Shown here: piece by piece, positions 36,487-45,377 of the stretch
How the letters are laid out: each line of letters starts with the position of its first letter
Numbering within the stretch: the stretch's first letter is position 1
Assembly: GCA_963722815.1 (NCBI GenBank)
Contig: CAVROM010000002.1
Span: forward strand, 261,552 to 325,551
Direction: 5' to 3'
Source of the DNA: DASQFQ01 sp963722815
Lineage (GTDB): Bacteria > Actinomycetota > Thermoleophilia > Solirubrobacterales > Solirubrobacteraceae
Length of the DNA: 64,000 nt
Program-made: the position numbers and the translations under genes
Notes under the pieces: model-generated
What the model was told of the DNA's origin: nothing
The model's input: the letters and a program-made list of their open reading frames with translations, nothing else
The model's database searches: none

Positions 36487-36843
36487 ATGCACGGCGCCGT
36501 CATCGTCCCGCCCGGCGAGGGCACCCGCTACGGGAACGTCGAGTTCCTCGCCCGCACCGCCGACACCCCGCGCTTCACGTTCGGGATCATCTCGTTCCAG
36601 GCCGGCCGCACGCTGGAGCCGCACATCCACCCCGACGAGGACGACTCGTTCTACATCCTCGACGGCGAGATCGTGTTCACGCTCGGCGAGCAGGACGACG
36701 AGGTCGTGGCCGGCCCCGGCGCGTTCGTGCTCGTCCCGCCCGGCGTCCGCCACGGCTTCAGCAACCGCACTGACAAGGTCGTGCGGATCCTCAACCTTCA
36801 TGCGCCAGCGGGGTTCGACCTGCGGGTCGCCGCCGACGGCTGA
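36487..36843 (+). CDS. Small cupin-domain protein
   Basis: 118 residues forming a single beta-barrel cupin. Motif 1 is readable (EPHIHPDEDDSFYILDGEI: His-x-His, Glu/Asp) and motif 2 follows (GPGAFVLVPPGVRHGFSN), so a metal site of three His plus an acidic residue is likely. Could be a small dioxygenase, isomerase or sensor. A -10 box TACGAT ends 7 bp upstream of ATG 36487. Its last 53 bp overlap the convergent DMT transporter gene. Confidence 0.85.
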   Translation: MHGAVIVPPGEGTRYGNVEFLARTADTPRFTFGIISFQAGRTLEPHIHPDEDDSFYILDGEIVFTLGEQDDEVVAGPGAFVLVPPGVRHGFSNRTDKVVRILNLHAPAGFDLRVAADG

Positions 36844-37714
36844 GGAAGGGCGGCAGCCGGCCGTCGGTCGAGAGCCATGAGCCGGCGATGATCAGCAGCA
36901 GGCCGGCGATCGCCCCCGCGCCCGGGCGCTCGTCGAGCACGACCACGCCGAGCGCGACTGCCACCACCGGGTTCACGTAGGTGATCACGAGCGCGCGGCC
37001 GGGCCCGATCGCGGTGATCAGCGCGCCGAAGATCACGAACGCGAGCGCGGTGCAGACGACGCCGAGCACGAGCAGCGAAGCGATCACGTCGGCGCCCGGG
37101 GTCTCGTTCGGCAGGTCGGCGGCCGCGAACGGGGTGAGCACGATCGCGGCGATCAGCAGGCTCGCGCCCATGGTGGCGCGCGGGTCGAGCGCGGCCAGCT
37201 TGGCCTTGAGGGTCATCGGCCCGATCGCGTAGCCGAACGCGGCGATCAGGATCGCGACGGCGCCGAGCAGCTCGTCGCGGTCCCCGGCGACGTCGCGGCC
37301 CATCAGCACGACAACGCCGACGAGCCCGACCACGAGGCCGACCAGGCGCCTCCCCGTGGCACGCTCCTCCGGGTCGAAGCGGATCGCCAGCAGCGCGATG
37401 AACAGCGGCACGGCGGCAATCAGGATCGCCGTCAGCCCCGAGGAGACGTGCTGCTCGCCGGCGGCGATGAGCGGGAACGGGACGACGATCTCGACCAGCG
37501 CATAGACCAGCAGCCAGCGCCCCTTGCCGCGCAGCGACGGCAGCAGTCCCGCGCGCTTGGCGAGCGTGAGCAGGATCGCCGCCGCGAGCGTGACGCGCAC
37601 CCAGGCGATGAAGGCGGGCGGCATGCCGCCGTCGACCGCGACCTTGATGAACAGGTAGGGGATGCCCCAGACGAGCGACATGCCCGCGAACAGGGCCCAG
37701 GAGCGGGCGCTCAC
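36791..37714 (-). CDS. EamA/DMT-family transporter
   Basis: 307 residues with ten predicted helices in two EamA repeats (ALFAGMSLVWGIPYLFIKVA opening; ITYVNPVVAVALGVVVLDE in the second repeat). Such proteins export amino acids, metabolites or drugs. GTG 37714 overlaps the stop of the upstream permease (GTGA), so translation is coupled, and the frame extends well upstream only as a shadow. The C-terminal RRRR-rich tail is cytoplasmic. Substrate unknown. Confidence 0.85.
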   Translation of the reverse strand: MSARSWALFAGMSLVWGIPYLFIKVAVDGGMPPAFIAWVRVTLAAAILLTLAKRAGLLPSLRGKGRWLLVYALVEIVVPFPLIAAGEQHVSSGLTAILIAAVPLFIALLAIRFDPEERATGRRLVGLVVGLVGVVVLMGRDVAGDRDELLGAVAILIAAFGYAIGPMTLKAKLAALDPRATMGASLLIAAIVLTPFAAADLPNETPGADVIASLLVLGVVCTALAFVIFGALITAIGPGRALVITYVNPVVAVALGVVVLDERPGAGAIAGLLLIIAGSWLSTDGRLPPFLSRRRRPAGRTPLAHEG

Positions 37715-38631
37715 GTGACGGCTCTCGCTCGCATCCGCGGATCCAACCAGGTCAGCGCGAGCTCGGCGACCAGCCCCGCGATCGCCACGAACGCGGCCGC
37801 CACCGCGGTCAGCCCGAACAGCAGGTCGAAGTCGCCCGTGGCGATCCCGCGCCGCATGTCGGTGAAGACGCCGGGGATGCTGTAGACCTGCTCGATAAGC
37901 ACGAGGTTGGTGACGACCACGGGCATCGTGACGATCATCAGGCTGAACACGGGCGCCACCGCCGACGGCACCGCGTGGCGCCGGATCACCGTGAGCGGCG
38001 GCAGGCCCTTGGCCGACGCCGTGCGCAGGTAGTCCTCGTCGAGCACCTCGGTCATCGACGCGCGCATCATGCGCAGCGCGACGCCGAACAGCGGCAGGCC
38101 GAGCACGATCCACGGCATCAGCAGCGCGCCGGCCCAGCCGGTCGGGCTGTCGGAGAACGGGACGTAGGCGGTCGGGATGTGGGAGAGGAAGCCGACCATC
38201 CCGAGCCCGGAGCCGAACAGCAGCAGCACGAGCAGCCCGACGACGTAGACCGGCGCGCACATGGCCAGCGCCGCGGAGGTCTCGAGCAGGCGCGTCCACG
38301 TCGTCCGCGGCCGGGCGGCGCAGTAGGCGCCGCCCGCGATGCCGGTGGCGAGGCCGAACACGAGCGCGCCGCCGAGCAGGCTGAGGTCGGCGGGCAGGCC
38401 CTGCCGGATCAGGTCGCTGACCTCGCGGCGGCTGGTGAACGACTGGCCGAAGTCGAAGTGCAGGAATGCGTGCTGCAGGTAGTCGGCGAGGACGACGAGG
38501 ACGAAGCGGTCGTCCCCGCCGCGCAGGTCAGGGCGCAGCAGGTTGACCGCGAGCCAGGTCAGCGCGGTCACGCCGATCACGACCACGACCACCGACACGA
38601 TCCCTCTCAACAGGAACTTCCCGAGCGACAT
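37711..38631 (-). CDS. Orphan ABC permease, DppB/OppB type
   Basis: 306 residues, six helices. The peptide-importer permease pattern is clear: DFGQSFTSRREVSDLI, LIEQVYSIPGVFTDMRRGI near the C-terminus, and the EAA loop DYLRTASAKGLPPLTVIRRH. DppB-type proteins work with a DppC partner, two ATPases and a binding protein; none is present in this window. It lies between a GMC oxidoreductase (32 bp upstream) and an EamA transporter (overlapping). Either a partner system exists elsewhere or the gene is a remnant. Confidence 0.82.
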   Translation of the reverse strand: MSLGKFLLRGIVSVVVVVIGVTALTWLAVNLLRPDLRGGDDRFVLVVLADYLQHAFLHFDFGQSFTSRREVSDLIRQGLPADLSLLGGALVFGLATGIAGGAYCAARPRTTWTRLLETSAALAMCAPVYVVGLLVLLLFGSGLGMVGFLSHIPTAYVPFSDSPTGWAGALLMPWIVLGLPLFGVALRMMRASMTEVLDEDYLRTASAKGLPPLTVIRRHAVPSAVAPVFSLMIVTMPVVVTNLVLIEQVYSIPGVFTDMRRGIATGDFDLLFGLTAVAAAFVAIAGLVAELALTWLDPRMRARAVT

Positions 38632-38663
38632 CCCTCCCGAGGGTATGACGCGGCGGGCGCGTT

Positions 38664-40205
38664 CTACGTCGCGGCGACGTGGCTCATCGCGTGCTCGGCC
38701 ATCGCGGTGATCGTGAGGCTGGGGTTGACCCCGACGTTGGCCGGGATCGCCGCGCCGTCGCAGACGAGCAGGTTCTCGTAGCCGAAGGCACGATGGTGGC
38801 GGTCGATCACGCCGGTCTCCGGGCCCTCCCCGATCACCGCGCCGCCCATGATGTGCGCGGTCGTCGGGATGTTGAACAGCTGCTCGGTGAGGCCGACCTG
38901 CGGGGTGGCGTCGAGCTTGTCGGCCGCTCGCCGCGTCGCCTCGTCGGCGGCGGCGATGAAGCGCGGGTTTGGCTTGTCGGGATCCTCCTGCGTCTGCAGC
39001 CGCGGGCCGGGGCCGAACAGGTTGCGCTTGGGGATCAGGCGCATCGAGTTGTCGAGCGTCTGCATGGTCAGCAGGATCACCGTGCGGCGCGACCACTTCA
39101 GCGGCCACAGCGGGCGGGCGAGCTTGCTGCGTGCCTTGCCGAGGACCGTGAACAGGAACGAGATCGAGTCCGCGCCGGGGCCGTAGGTGACGTTCTCGAT
39201 GTGGGTGTCGGGGTCGGGATAGAAGCTCGAGGTGATCGCGATCGACTTCGTGAAGTCGTGCCGGTCGTCCTTGGTGGTGACGGCCGAGATCGCCTCGGAG
39301 TTGCTGCGCACGAGGTAGCCGACGCGCTTGGAGAGGCGGGGGAGCGCGCCGCCGATCCGGCAGCGCTGCAGCAGTTGGTTCGTGCCGAGCGGGCCGGCCG
39401 CGACGACGACGCCCTTGGCGGTCAGCGTCTGGCGCTGCTTGTCGAACCACGCGCCGGAGCGCTCGCTGGTGACGCTGTAGCCGCCGGAACCGTCGGCCGC
39501 GCCGAGCGGGCGAACCTCGGCGGCGGTGCGCTCGGGCAGGATCTCCACGCCGGCGCGCTCGGCGAAGTAGAGGTAGTTCTTCGGCAGCGTGTTCTTGGCG
39601 TTGTGGCGGCAGCCGACCATGCAGGCGCCGCAGCGGATGCAGCCGGCGCGCGGCGGGCCGTCGCCGCCGAAGTAGGGGTCGGGCACGGTCCTGCCGGGCT
39701 CGCCGAAGAACACGCCGACGCGGGTCGTCGAGTAGGTCTCCGGCACGCCCCACTCCTCGGCGAGCTCGCGCAGTAGCGTGTCGGCGGGCCCCTCGCCCTC
39801 GTACTGGGTGACGCCGAGCATCTTCTCGGCGGTCTCGTAGTGGGGCGCGAGCGTCGCCGCCCAGTCCTCGAGCTCGCCCCACTGCGGGTCGCGGTAGAAG
39901 GCGGAGCCCTCGGCGGGCCGGTAGAGCGTGTTGGCGTAGCCGAGGCTGCCGCCGCCGACGCCGCAGCCGGAGACGACGAAGACGTCCTTGAACAGCGTCA
40001 TGCGGAAGATGCCGCGGAGGCCGAGGCGCGGCAGCCAGTAGTAGCGGCGCGCGTTCCAGGTCGTCTTCGCGAAGTCCTCGTCGCGGTAGCGGCGGCCCGC
40101 CTCGAGGACCGCGACCGTGTAGCCCTTCTCGGCGAGCCGGAGCGCGCTGACGCTCCCGCCGAAGCCCGAGCCGATGACGATCCAGTCGTAGTCGTGCTCC
40201 GCCAC
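38664..40205 (-). CDS. GMC-family oxidoreductase, cholesterol-oxidase-like
   Basis: 513 residues. FAD-binding start WIVIGSGFGGSVSALRLAEK, then VSGCGVGGGSLGYANTLYRP. A cysteine motif GCIRCGACMVGCRHNAKNT resembles that in mycobacterial ChoD-type enzymes. The C-terminal HIMGGAVIGEG and NPSLTITAMAEH form the conserved GMC closing motif with the catalytic His region. Probably oxidises a sterol-like or other bulky alcohol. GTG 40205 lies 11 bp after the sigma-factor stop on the same strand, so the sigma gene and oxidase may be one transcript. No secretion signal. Confidence 0.85.
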   Translation of the reverse strand: MAEHDYDWIVIGSGFGGSVSALRLAEKGYTVAVLEAGRRYRDEDFAKTTWNARRYYWLPRLGLRGIFRMTLFKDVFVVSGCGVGGGSLGYANTLYRPAEGSAFYRDPQWGELEDWAATLAPHYETAEKMLGVTQYEGEGPADTLLRELAEEWGVPETYSTTRVGVFFGEPGRTVPDPYFGGDGPPRAGCIRCGACMVGCRHNAKNTLPKNYLYFAERAGVEILPERTAAEVRPLGAADGSGGYSVTSERSGAWFDKQRQTLTAKGVVVAAGPLGTNQLLQRCRIGGALPRLSKRVGYLVRSNSEAISAVTTKDDRHDFTKSIAITSSFYPDPDTHIENVTYGPGADSISFLFTVLGKARSKLARPLWPLKWSRRTVILLTMQTLDNSMRLIPKRNLFGPGPRLQTQEDPDKPNPRFIAAADEATRRAADKLDATPQVGLTEQLFNIPTTAHIMGGAVIGEGPETGVIDRHHRAFGYENLLVCDGAAIPANVGVNPSLTITAMAEHAMSHVAAT

Positions 40206-40216
40206 GGAGCGCGATC

Positions 40217-41419
40217 TTAGGGCGTGGTCGTGGGCGTGACCGCCGCTTCGGCGGTCGGCGTGGCGGTGGGCTCGGCGGGTGTCACGGTGGGCTCGGGCGT
40301 CGTCGTGGGCGTCGGCGTCGGGGTGGTCGTGGGCGCTTCGGTAGGGGTCGGCGGCACCGCGGTCGCCTCGGGCGGGACGATGGCGGCCGGTTCGGGGCTG
40401 GGCGTGACCGTGGGGGTGGGGCGGACGGTGCGGTGGAGGACCGGGCGGGCGGTGGGCGCCGCGACGATGACGGCTGTCGCCGGCTGGGCGCGCGGGTGCG
40501 GCTGGGGGCGGTGGTCAGCGACCTCGACGGCGCCGCCGGCCACGGCTACCGAGGCCGAGGCGACCACGAGCGTCTTGGTCGCGCCGGCGACCAGCGCCGA
40601 GCCGGTGACGGCGGTCGACGCCCCGCCGCCGGCGGTGCCGAGCAGCCCGGCGAGCCAGCCGCCGAGCAGCAGGCCCGACGGGCCGGGGAGCAGGCACGCG
40701 AGCTGGGCGTGGCGGTGGCGCAGCGCCTGGCGGTGGGCGCGGCAGCTCTCGCACACGCGCAGGTGGTCGCGCAGGAGCCGCGGCGGGCGGCCGGGGCGGT
40801 CGACCGCGAGCGCGAGCTCCTCGCGGATGCGGGCGCAGTCGGTGTCGCGCGCCTCGGCGGCCTCCGCGAGCCCGCTGCGAGCGCGCACGAGCAGCGACTT
40901 CACGGCGGGCACGGTGACGCCGAGCGCGGTGCCGAGCTCCTCATAGGAGAGGCCCTCGAGCTCGCGGATGATGAGCGCCGAGCGCTGCTGCTCGGGGAGG
41001 TTGTGGAGGTCGGCGACGAGGCGGCGCAGGTCCTCGCGGCGCTCGGCCTCGACCACCGGGTCGGTGCCGCCGGGGAGCAGCTCGTCGGGCTGCAGGGGCG
41101 GCGCGGGGGCGCGGCGGACGTAGTCGATGCAGCGGTTGTGGGCGACGCGGTAGAGCCACGCGCGCACGGCGATCTCGCGGTCGCCGGTGCGCAGCGCGCC
41201 GTAGGCGCGGAGGAAGACGTCCTGCACGACGTCCTCCGCCTCGGTGGAGCCGCGCAGCATGTGGCGCACGTAGGCGAGCAGCCGCGCCTCGTAGCGGTCG
41301 TGGATGACGCGGAACGCGTCCTCCCGGCCGGCGCGGAAGAGCGCGAGCAACTGCTCGTCGGAGCGCAGGCGGAGCAGCGGCGTCGGCAGTGGGCGGGGGA
41401 GGGGGACCGCAGTGGCCAC
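40217..41419 (-). CDS. ECF sigma factor fused to zinc anti-sigma-like domain, membrane segment and Pro/Thr-rich tail
   Basis: 400 residues. Sigma region 2 (residues 25-100; EAEDVVQDVFLRAYGAL), region 4 (140-190; LSYEELGTALGVTVPAVKSL), then DCARIREELALAV...HLRVCESC with C195, H219, C223 and C226, the HxxxCxxC pattern of zinc anti-sigma (ZAS) domains. A hydrophobic stretch (about 248-298) can cross the membrane, and residues 310-400 are a repetitive Pro/Thr/Glu-rich tail (TPTPTPTTTPEPTVTP) that would be outside the cell. So sigma and its inhibitor-like sensor are one polypeptide. GTG 41419 is the most upstream start. Whether proteolysis releases the sigma part is untested. Confidence 0.88.
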   Translation of the reverse strand: MATAVPLPRPLPTPLLRLRSDEQLLALFRAGREDAFRVIHDRYEARLLAYVRHMLRGSTEAEDVVQDVFLRAYGALRTGDREIAVRAWLYRVAHNRCIDYVRRAPAPPLQPDELLPGGTDPVVEAERREDLRRLVADLHNLPEQQRSALIIRELEGLSYEELGTALGVTVPAVKSLLVRARSGLAEAAEARDTDCARIREELALAVDRPGRPPRLLRDHLRVCESCRAHRQALRHRHAQLACLLPGPSGLLLGGWLAGLLGTAGGGASTAVTGSALVAGATKTLVVASASVAVAGGAVEVADHRPQPHPRAQPATAVIVAAPTARPVLHRTVRPTPTVTPSPEPAAIVPPEATAVPPTPTEAPTTTPTPTPTTTPEPTVTPAEPTATPTAEAAVTPTTTP

Positions 41420-41504
41420 TGCCCTCTGAAACGTCCCCGCGGCAGGGACGGATCGGTTTTCGCATTAGTCGATTCGCCGTCGGGGTCGGCGGCGTTCCGG
41501 CGGC

Positions 41505-42800
41505 ATGCGACCCACCTTCCTGCTGCTGCTCGTGTTCCTCGCCGTGGCCGCTCCCGCGCGCGCCGCCGGGCCGGAGATCGGCGTCGCCGACGACCGCGTG
41601 TTGATGGCCGGCGGCGCGCAGGCCGATCGCGTGGTCGCGGAGTGGCAGGTGAACGGGGTCGACGTCGTGCGGGTGTTCGCCCAGTCGACGCGGATCGAGC
41701 GCTGGGGCTGGAGCGAGCTCGACGCCTCCGTGGCGCGGGTGCGCGGCGCCGGGATGGAGCCGATCCTCACCGTCGTCGGGCCGCGCGTGCGGCCGGACAA
41801 GGAGAGCTTCGCGGCCTTCGCGGCGCAGGTCGCGGCGCGCTACGGCGCCGTGGTCGACCGCTACATCGTCTGGAACGAGCCCAACCTCCCGGGCTGGCTG
41901 CTGCCGCAGGCGGCGTGCTCCCACGGGCGCTGCTCGCCGGTGGCGCCGCATCTCTACCGCGGGCTCGTGCGCGCCGCCCGCCCGGCGATCCGGGCGGCCG
42001 ACCCGGGCGCCCAGGTCCTGATCGGGGCGATGTCCTCGCGCGGGCGGGACCTGCGCGCGAAGGACGTGACCGAGCGGCCGCTGGTGTTCCTGCGCGCGCT
42101 CGGCTGCGTCGACGCGCGCTGGCACCGGTTGCGCAGCGGCTACTGCAGGGACTTCAAGCCCGCGACCGCCGACGGCTTCGCGTTCCACCCGCACGGCACG
42201 CTCAACTCGCCCGACCGCCCGTATCCCAACCCCGACGACGTCAACCTCGCCTCGCTGGGCCGGCTCGAGGGAGCGCTCGACCGCCTGCAGCGCGGCCGGC
42301 GGCTGCTGGCGACGACGCCGCGGCTCGGCGTCTACCTCGACGAGTACGGCTACCAGACCCGCCCGCCCGACCGGACCGCCGGCGTCTCGCTCGCGACGCA
42401 GGACCGCTGGCTCCAGCGCGCCGCCTACCGCGCCTGGCGCGACCCGCGCGTGAAGCTGCTGGTCCAGTACCAGTGGCTCGACGAGCCGCTGCGGCCGCCG
42501 TTCGCGGGCTGGCAGTCGGGGCTGCGCTTCGTCACCGGCAAGCCGAAGCCCGCGCTCGCGCACTTCGACACGCCGATGCAACTCGACTCTGCCCGGTCGC
42601 GACTGTGGGGGCAGGCGCGGCCGGGCGGAGCGCAGGCGGTGCGGGTCGAGCGGCGGCTGCGGGGGGCGAAGCGGTACGCGCTGCTCGCGACGGTGCAGAC
42701 CGACGCCCGCGGCTACTGGACGCTGCGGCGCCGGCTGGCGCGCGGCGCCCGCTACCGCTTCAGGACGGCGACCGCGACGAGCGCGAGCTTCCGCCGCTGA
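41505..42800 (+). CDS. Secreted glycoside hydrolase-like protein (clan GH-A TIM barrel)
   Basis: 431 residues with a signal peptide (RPTFLLLLVFLAVAAPARA). The barrel has the GH-A pairing of two glutamates: acid/base in DRYIVWNEPNLPGW and probable nucleophile in LGVYLDEYGYQT. FHPHGTLNSP and LVQYQWLDEP are further barrel-strand motifs. A C-terminal beta domain (VRVERRLRGAKRYALLATV) follows. Exact family (GH5-, GH39- or GH51-like) is not certain. Divergent from the sigma-factor gene; ends before the 19-bp-stem hairpin. Substrate unknown. Confidence 0.78.
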   Translation: MRPTFLLLLVFLAVAAPARAAGPEIGVADDRVLMAGGAQADRVVAEWQVNGVDVVRVFAQSTRIERWGWSELDASVARVRGAGMEPILTVVGPRVRPDKESFAAFAAQVAARYGAVVDRYIVWNEPNLPGWLLPQAACSHGRCSPVAPHLYRGLVRAARPAIRAADPGAQVLIGAMSSRGRDLRAKDVTERPLVFLRALGCVDARWHRLRSGYCRDFKPATADGFAFHPHGTLNSPDRPYPNPDDVNLASLGRLEGALDRLQRGRRLLATTPRLGVYLDEYGYQTRPPDRTAGVSLATQDRWLQRAAYRAWRDPRVKLLVQYQWLDEPLRPPFAGWQSGLRFVTGKPKPALAHFDTPMQLDSARSRLWGQARPGGAQAVRVERRLRGAKRYALLATVQTDARGYWTLRRRLARGARYRFRTATATSASFRR

Positions 42801-42812
42801 GGGCTCCCCGCG

Positions 42813-42864
42813 CCACGAATGTCACCTCGATCCGACATAGTGACCATCGAGGTGACATTCGTGG
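42813..42864. terminator. Very long perfect hairpin between convergent genes
   Basis: Arms 42813-42831 (CCACGAATGTCACCTCGAT) and 42846-42864 are exact reverse complements over 19 bp, loop 14 nt. It lies between the glycosidase stop (42800) and the PfkB-kinase stop (42884), so it can end transcription from both sides. No T-run. Confidence 0.7.
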
Positions 42865-42883
42865 TCCAGCCCGGCGCGCGTCC

Positions 42884-43762
42884 CTAGCGGGCGCCCGCCT
42901 CCTTCAGCACCTGCGCCGCGGCGAAGTTGGCCGCGGCCAGCGCCTCCGCCGGCTCCTCCCCGCTGAGCCGGGAGGCGAGCCAGCCGGCGGTGAAGGCGTC
43001 GCCGGCGCCGGTGGAGTCGACCCGCGCCGGCGCCGGGCTCGCCCGCCCGCGCTCGACGCGCTCGCCGTCCGACCACAGCGCGCCTTCCTTGCCGAGCGTG
43101 ATCACGACCTCGCGGCCGTCCTTGGCGAGCGCCCAGGCGGCGGCCTCGGGGTCGCGCGCGCCGGTCAGCACCGCGGCCTCCTCGGCGTTGGGGAGCAGCA
43201 GGCCGACACGGCGCGTCCAGCCCAGGAACGCCGCCGAGCCGAGGGCGGCCAGCGGCGCGGCGGAGGCCGGGTCGACGGAGATCGACATGCCCGCGGCGCG
43301 CGCATGCTCGAGCGCCACCAGGCCCGCCGAGCGCGAGCCGGGGTCGAGCAGCGTGTAGCCGGAGAGGTGGAGGTGCTCGCCCGCGGTGAACTCGTCGATC
43401 GGGAGGTCGGCGGGCTCGAGCGCGGCGTTGGCGCCGCGGTCGGGGAGCATCGTGCGCTCGCCGCCCGGCTCCACGATCACCACGCAAGTCCCCGTCGGCC
43501 GCTGCGCGTCGATGGCGATCTCGAGCTCGACTCCACCCTCGCGCAACTCGGCGAGCGCGGCCTGGCCGGCGCTGTCCTCGCCGACGCGGGCGACCAGCAG
43601 GGTCGGCACCCCGGCGGCGGCGAGCCGGGCGGCGACGTTGGCCCCGCCGCCGCCCGGGCGGCGGACGATCTCGGCGGGCGTGTCGGAGGCGTGGGCGAGC
43701 GGGGAGGTCACCGTGGCGACGACGTCGGCCATCAGGTCGCCGACCACGATCACGCTCGTCAT
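42884..43762 (-). CDS. PfkB-family sugar kinase, probable pseudouridine kinase
   Basis: 292 residues. PfkB signatures: RRPGGGGANVAARLAAAG near the N-terminus and DSTGAGDAFTAGWLASRLSG with the catalytic Asp near the C-terminus. PfkB kinases phosphorylate the 5'-hydroxyl of nucleosides or sugars; the overlap (ATGA) with the pseudouridine-5'-phosphate glycosidase gene makes pseudouridine kinase the best inference, completing a two-step pseudouridine degradation pathway. Last gene of the seven-gene minus-strand operon; followed by a long hairpin terminator. Confidence 0.85.
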   Translation of the reverse strand: MTSVIVVGDLMADVVATVTSPLAHASDTPAEIVRRPGGGGANVAARLAAAGVPTLLVARVGEDSAGQAALAELREGGVELEIAIDAQRPTGTCVVIVEPGGERTMLPDRGANAALEPADLPIDEFTAGEHLHLSGYTLLDPGSRSAGLVALEHARAAGMSISVDPASAAPLAALGSAAFLGWTRRVGLLLPNAEEAAVLTGARDPEAAAWALAKDGREVVITLGKEGALWSDGERVERGRASPAPARVDSTGAGDAFTAGWLASRLSGEEPAEALAAANFAAAQVLKEAGAR

Positions 43763-44649
43763 GTCGCCGCCACCGCGATCTGGCCCGCCAGCGCGGCGTT
43801 GCGCAGCACCAGCCGCACGTTCGCGCGCAGGCTCGCGCCGCCGGTCTGCTCGTGGAAGCGCGCGAGCAGGAACGGGGTCACGTCGCGCCCGCGGATCCCC
43901 TCCGCGCCCGCGGCCGCCAAGGCCTCGGCGAGCACGCGCTCGTGCAGCTCGGGGTCGAGCTGCTCGTCGAGCGGGTTGGCGACGACCAGCGCGCCGTCGA
44001 TGCCGAGCTCCTCGCGCGCTCGCAGCGCCGCAGCCACCTCCGCCGGCGAGTCGAGCCGCCACGGCGCCGGGTGGCCGGAGTCGGCGAGGTAGAAGCCCGG
44101 GAAGCGATCGGTGCCGTAGCCCGCCACGCCGACCCCGAGCGTCTCCAGCCGCTCGAGCGTCGCCGGCACGTCGAGGATCGACTTCACGCCCGAGCAGACC
44201 ACGCAGATCGCCGTGCGCGAGAGCGCGACGAGGTCGGCCGACTCGTCCCACGTCTCCTGCGCCTCCCGGTGGACGCCGCCGAGCCCGCCGGTCGCGAACA
44301 CGCCGATGCCGACCCGCGCGGCCACGTGCGCGGTGGCGGCCACCGTGGTCGCGCCGCTCGCGCCCCGCGCCGCCGCCAGCGGCAGGTCGCGCGCGCTCAG
44401 CTTGGCGACGTCGTCGCGCGAGGCGACCGCGTCGAGCTGCGCGTCGGAGAGCCCGACCCGCACCGTCCCGTCGAGCAGCGCGATCGTGGCCGGCGCAGCG
44501 CCCTGCTCCCGCACCGCAGCCTCGATCTCGCGCGCGATCCGCGCGTTGTCGGGGCGGGGCAGGCCGTGGGCGATGATCGTCGACTCGAGCGCGACCACGG
44601 CGCCGCCTCCCGACAGCGCCGCCGCGACCTCGCCGGCGAGCTCGATCAT
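43759..44649 (-). CDS. psuG: Pseudouridine-5'-phosphate glycosidase
   Basis: Cleaves the C-C glycosidic bond of pseudouridine-5'-phosphate to uracil and ribose-5-phosphate. 296 residues, the usual length. The catalytic lysine region is visible in CSGVKSILDVPATLERLETL, with VALESTIIAHGLPRPDN, GVFATGGLGGVHR and YGTDRFPGFY as further family motifs. ATG 44649 overlaps the acyltransferase stop (ATGA); its stop overlaps the PfkB kinase ATG. Role: recycling of pseudouridine from RNA turnover. Confidence 0.95.
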   Translation of the reverse strand: MIELAGEVAAALSGGGAVVALESTIIAHGLPRPDNARIAREIEAAVREQGAAPATIALLDGTVRVGLSDAQLDAVASRDDVAKLSARDLPLAAARGASGATTVAATAHVAARVGIGVFATGGLGGVHREAQETWDESADLVALSRTAICVVCSGVKSILDVPATLERLETLGVGVAGYGTDRFPGFYLADSGHPAPWRLDSPAEVAAALRAREELGIDGALVVANPLDEQLDPELHERVLAEALAAAGAEGIRGRDVTPFLLARFHEQTGGASLRANVRLVLRNAALAGQIAVAAT

Positions 44650-45377
44650 GTCCGCACCCCGGGCGGATGGCGCTCGCGCAGCTCCGCGTCGGTGACGTCG
44701 CGGAAGTACCGCGCGGGCACGCCGAACACCACCGTGCGCGCGGCGACGTCCTTCGTCACGACGGATCCCGCGCCGACCATCGCCTCCTCCCCGACCTCGA
44801 GGCCGGTCATGAGCGTCGTGTTCGCCCCGATCCGGCACGCGCGCCGCAAGGTCACGAACGGCAGCTCGACCCCGTGGTGGCGGCCCATCGTGTGGTCGTC
44901 CGTGATGCGCAGGCCCGGGCCGCAGAACACGTCCTCCTCGAACACCATGTCGTGGCCGAGGACCGCGCCGGCCATCAGCTTCGACCGCGCGCCGATCCGG
45001 CAGCCGCGGCCGATCACCCCGCCGTGGCCGACCATCGCCGCGGCCTCGAGCCGAGCGCCCTCGCGGATGAGCGAGTGGTCGCCCACGACCGCATCCGGGC
45101 CGAGCCACGCGCCGGCCACGACGACGCCGTGGCAGCCGACCTGGGCGCCCGGCTCGAGCACGGTCGCCGCGTCGGGCTGCAGCTCCGGCGTGGTGGTGTG
45201 GCGCCCGACCGCCGGCCGCTTGCCGATGACGGCCCCGTCCTGGAGGACGCAGCCCGCGCCGACGACGACGCCCGGGTGGATCACGACGTTGGCGCCGAGC
45301 ACGGCGTCGTCCGGGATCTCGACGCCGGGCGCCACGAACAGACCGGGCGCGCGCTCGGACGCGACGAGGCCGCTCAC
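44646..45377 (-). CDS. Hexapeptide-repeat (left-handed beta-helix) acyltransferase
   Basis: 243 residues built of hexapeptide repeats (DDAVLGANVVIHPGVVVGAG; IGRGCRIGARSKLMAGAVLG; RIGANTTLMTGLEVGEEAM), ending AGSVVTKDVAARTVVFGVPA, the classic C-terminus of sugar O/N-acetyltransferases. A catalytic His is plausible in GCHGVVV or DDHTMGRHHG. GTG 45377 overlaps the glycosyltransferase stop (GTGA). With that glycosyltransferase it may modify a surface sugar; the acceptor is unknown. Confidence 0.85.
   Translation of the reverse strand: MSGLVASERAPGLFVAPGVEIPDDAVLGANVVIHPGVVVGAGCVLQDGAVIGKRPAVGRHTTTPELQPDAATVLEPGAQVGCHGVVVAGAWLGPDAVVGDHSLIREGARLEAAAMVGHGGVIGRGCRIGARSKLMAGAVLGHDMVFEEDVFCGPGLRITDDHTMGRHHGVELPFVTLRRACRIGANTTLMTGLEVGEEAMVGAGSVVTKDVAARTVVFGVPARYFRDVTDAELRERHPPGVRT

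Noticed and set aside
40224..40946. Valine/glycine-rich plus-strand frame at the sigma-factor 3' end
   Set aside because: Antisense of the Pro/Thr-rich tail; repetitive composition mirrors that tail and has no domain.
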